NCBI GenBank assembly: GCA_017517035.1
Contig: JAFXAN010000126.1
Coordinates: 1 to 53,615 of the forward strand
Length of the DNA stretch: 53,615 nucleotides
Reading direction: 5' to 3'
Source of the DNA: Clostridia bacterium
GTDB lineage: Bacteria > Bacillota > Clostridia > Oscillospirales > CAG-272
Under the pieces are notes generated by a model. The model saw only the letters and a list, made by a program, of their open reading frames with translations. It searched no databases and was not told the origin of the DNA. Positions 52,849 through 53,615 of this stretch are shown in pieces (position 1 is the stretch's first letter; every line of letters begins with the position of its first letter). The position numbers and the translations under genes were made by a program.

Positions 52849-52918
52849 GGAAATAGCGACCAGATGTGATATAATGGTAATAACCACAAAACCAAAAAAT
52901 CACAAAGGAGCTATTTCC
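52849..52918 (+). promoter_or_regulatory. Transposase promoter and translation-blocking inverted repeat
   Basis: GGAAATAGC (52849-52857) pairs with GCTATTTCC (52910-52918), which lies between the ribosome binding site (AGGAG, 52906-52910) and the ATG at 52920. An extended -10, TGATATAAT (52867-52875), lies between the two arms, so a transcript from it lacks the left arm and stays translatable, while read-through RNA from outside would be blocked. Confidence 0.6.
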
Positions 52919-52919
52919 A

Positions 52920-53615
52920 ATGAATATTATAACATCAGAAGCCCACTTTCGTCAACGGGTATTGAAATATTCGTTAAAAAATGGAGTGACAGCAGCGAGC
53001 ATACGGTTCAAAAGAAGCAGACAAGCGATATACGAATGGAAAAGGAAGTGGGACGGAAAAAGTTGGCACAGCTTAGTAGAAAAGAGCCATCGTCCACATC
53101 ATCATCCAAATGAACACACGGCAGAAGAGAAAGAAATGATCTTACGCCGTTATCCCCGATACAAAGACGATATGATGCTTCTTTGGAATTCATTGCGCAA
53201 GAGCGGGTATACACGAAGCTATACAAGCTTGGTAAGGGTAGTGCGCAAATATGGGTGCAGCCGAAGATTAAAAAGCGTACAGCAAGGAAAAATAAGCCTT
53301 ATACAAGAGCAGAATATCCCGGCCAAAAGGTACAGGTGGACGTAAAGTTTGTACCCTCTTATTGCGTTACACATGGGCAAAAATTCTATCAGTACACCGC
53401 AGTTGATGAATGTACTCGCTGGACATACAGAGAAATGTATGAGGAACACAGCACAGACGGTTCGGTGCGTTTCCTTGTGAATTTAATAAAAAGCGGTCCT
53501 TTTCCAATAAGAGAAATACAAACGGACGATGACAGACCGTTTGACCGATTTGCAAAAGCGGACATATTGGTCGTCGTCAACGCACGGATATGGGCTTGGT
53601 GTCAGATGTCCGATG
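52920..53615 (+). pseudogene. DDE transposase, frameshifted and incomplete
   Basis: The first frame starts MNIITSEAHFRQRVLKYSLK with a helix-turn-helix (AASIRFKRSRQAIYEWKRKW) and HRPHHHPNEHTAEEKEM, typical of IS3/IS481-like integrase-type transposases. Family similarity then moves to the -1 frame near a run of five A at 53270-53274 and continues as KKRTARKNKPYTRAEYPGQ and KVQVDVKFVPSYC, with catalytic Asp (VQVDVKF) and YTAVDECTRW, to IREIQTDD. Restoring one A joins the two parts smoothly as SRRLKKRTARKNKPYTRAEY. So there is either a one-base deletion, an assembly error or a -1 ribosomal slip at AAA. The stop of the first frame is at 53343-53345. The C-terminal third lies outside the window. 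Confidence 0.75.

Larger units (their letters stand above)
52819..53615 (+). mobile_element. Insertion sequence, left part (IS3/IS481-like), runs off window
   Basis: The left end is placed near TGATACAATTGATAGGTGAC at 52819, where the preceding frame breaks; no right end is inside the window, so the terminal repeat cannot be confirmed. The element carries a DDE transposase gene, an internal extended -10 promoter and a translation-blocking hairpin. Ending the window inside a multicopy element fits an assembly break. Confidence 0.7.

Noticed and set aside
52539-52895. Minus-strand frame of 118 codons across the insertion junction
   Set aside because: Spans two unrelated pieces of DNA (oxidoreductase gene and insertion sequence), so it cannot be an old gene.

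Overview
The window looks like part of a low-GC, anaerobic, gut- or rumen-type clostridial (Bacillota) genome. Evidence: standard-code genes with AGGAGG-like ribosome binding sites and TTGACA/TATAAT promoters, an SLH-domain surface protein, PucR/CdaR-type and AraC regulators, very large LRR_5 (BspA-like) surface proteins, GH26 mannanases, a glycyl radical enzyme (oxygen-sensitive chemistry), and Gfo/Idh/MocA and FAD oxidoreductases typical of glycan-degrading Clostridia. I cannot assign a genus. Both ends of the window lie in repetitive DNA (a hairpin-rich repeat at the left, an insertion sequence at the right).

Layout. 1-335: hairpin-rich intergenic repeat. 336-1932 (-): tyrosine kinase and chain-length determinant of exopolysaccharide export. 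2306-5785 (+): SLH surface protein behind a structured leader. 6086-15137 (+): housekeeping block rsmE, a membrane protein, a CdaR-like regulator, ftsE-ftsX-M23 hydrolase-S41 protease (cell division), greA, lysS. 15138-16763: a minimal mobilizable insertion with TTTACCA repeats, a candidate oriT and a MOBV relaxase. 16811-20978 (-): two GH26 glycosidases and an AraC regulator, a small beta-mannan locus. 21391-34830 (+): three giant LRR_5 surface proteins, one fused to a CE7-type esterase, with an acyltransferase-like protein and a FAD oxidoreductase. 34967-40037 (+): histidine phosphatase, DMT transporter, Gfo/Idh/MocA dehydrogenase, sugar isomerase/epimerase, MBL-fold hydrolase. 40171-42636: decayed mobile or defence genes plus an intact DUF3991/Toprim gene. 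42915-52712: an AraC regulator divergent from a seven-gene catabolic operon. 52732-53615: a signal-peptide gene cut off by an insertion sequence that runs off the window.

The most interesting unit is 42915-52712. An AraC regulator faces an operon of four Gfo/Idh/MocA dehydrogenases in an A-B-A'-B' order, a radical-SAM activase, a glycyl radical enzyme with an active-site context (GCNW...C) that lacks the GCxE motif of the known dehydratase/lyase classes, and a FAD oxidoreductase. Two near-identical 12-bp direct repeats, 21 bp apart, sit just upstream of the operon promoter and look like AraC half-sites. The layout suggests that a polyol, cyclitol or sugar derivative is oxidised by the dehydrogenases and then cleaved or rearranged by radical chemistry; the substrate is unknown. 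A second FAD oxidoreductase paralogue and a fifth dehydrogenase lie at 33.6-37.6 kb.
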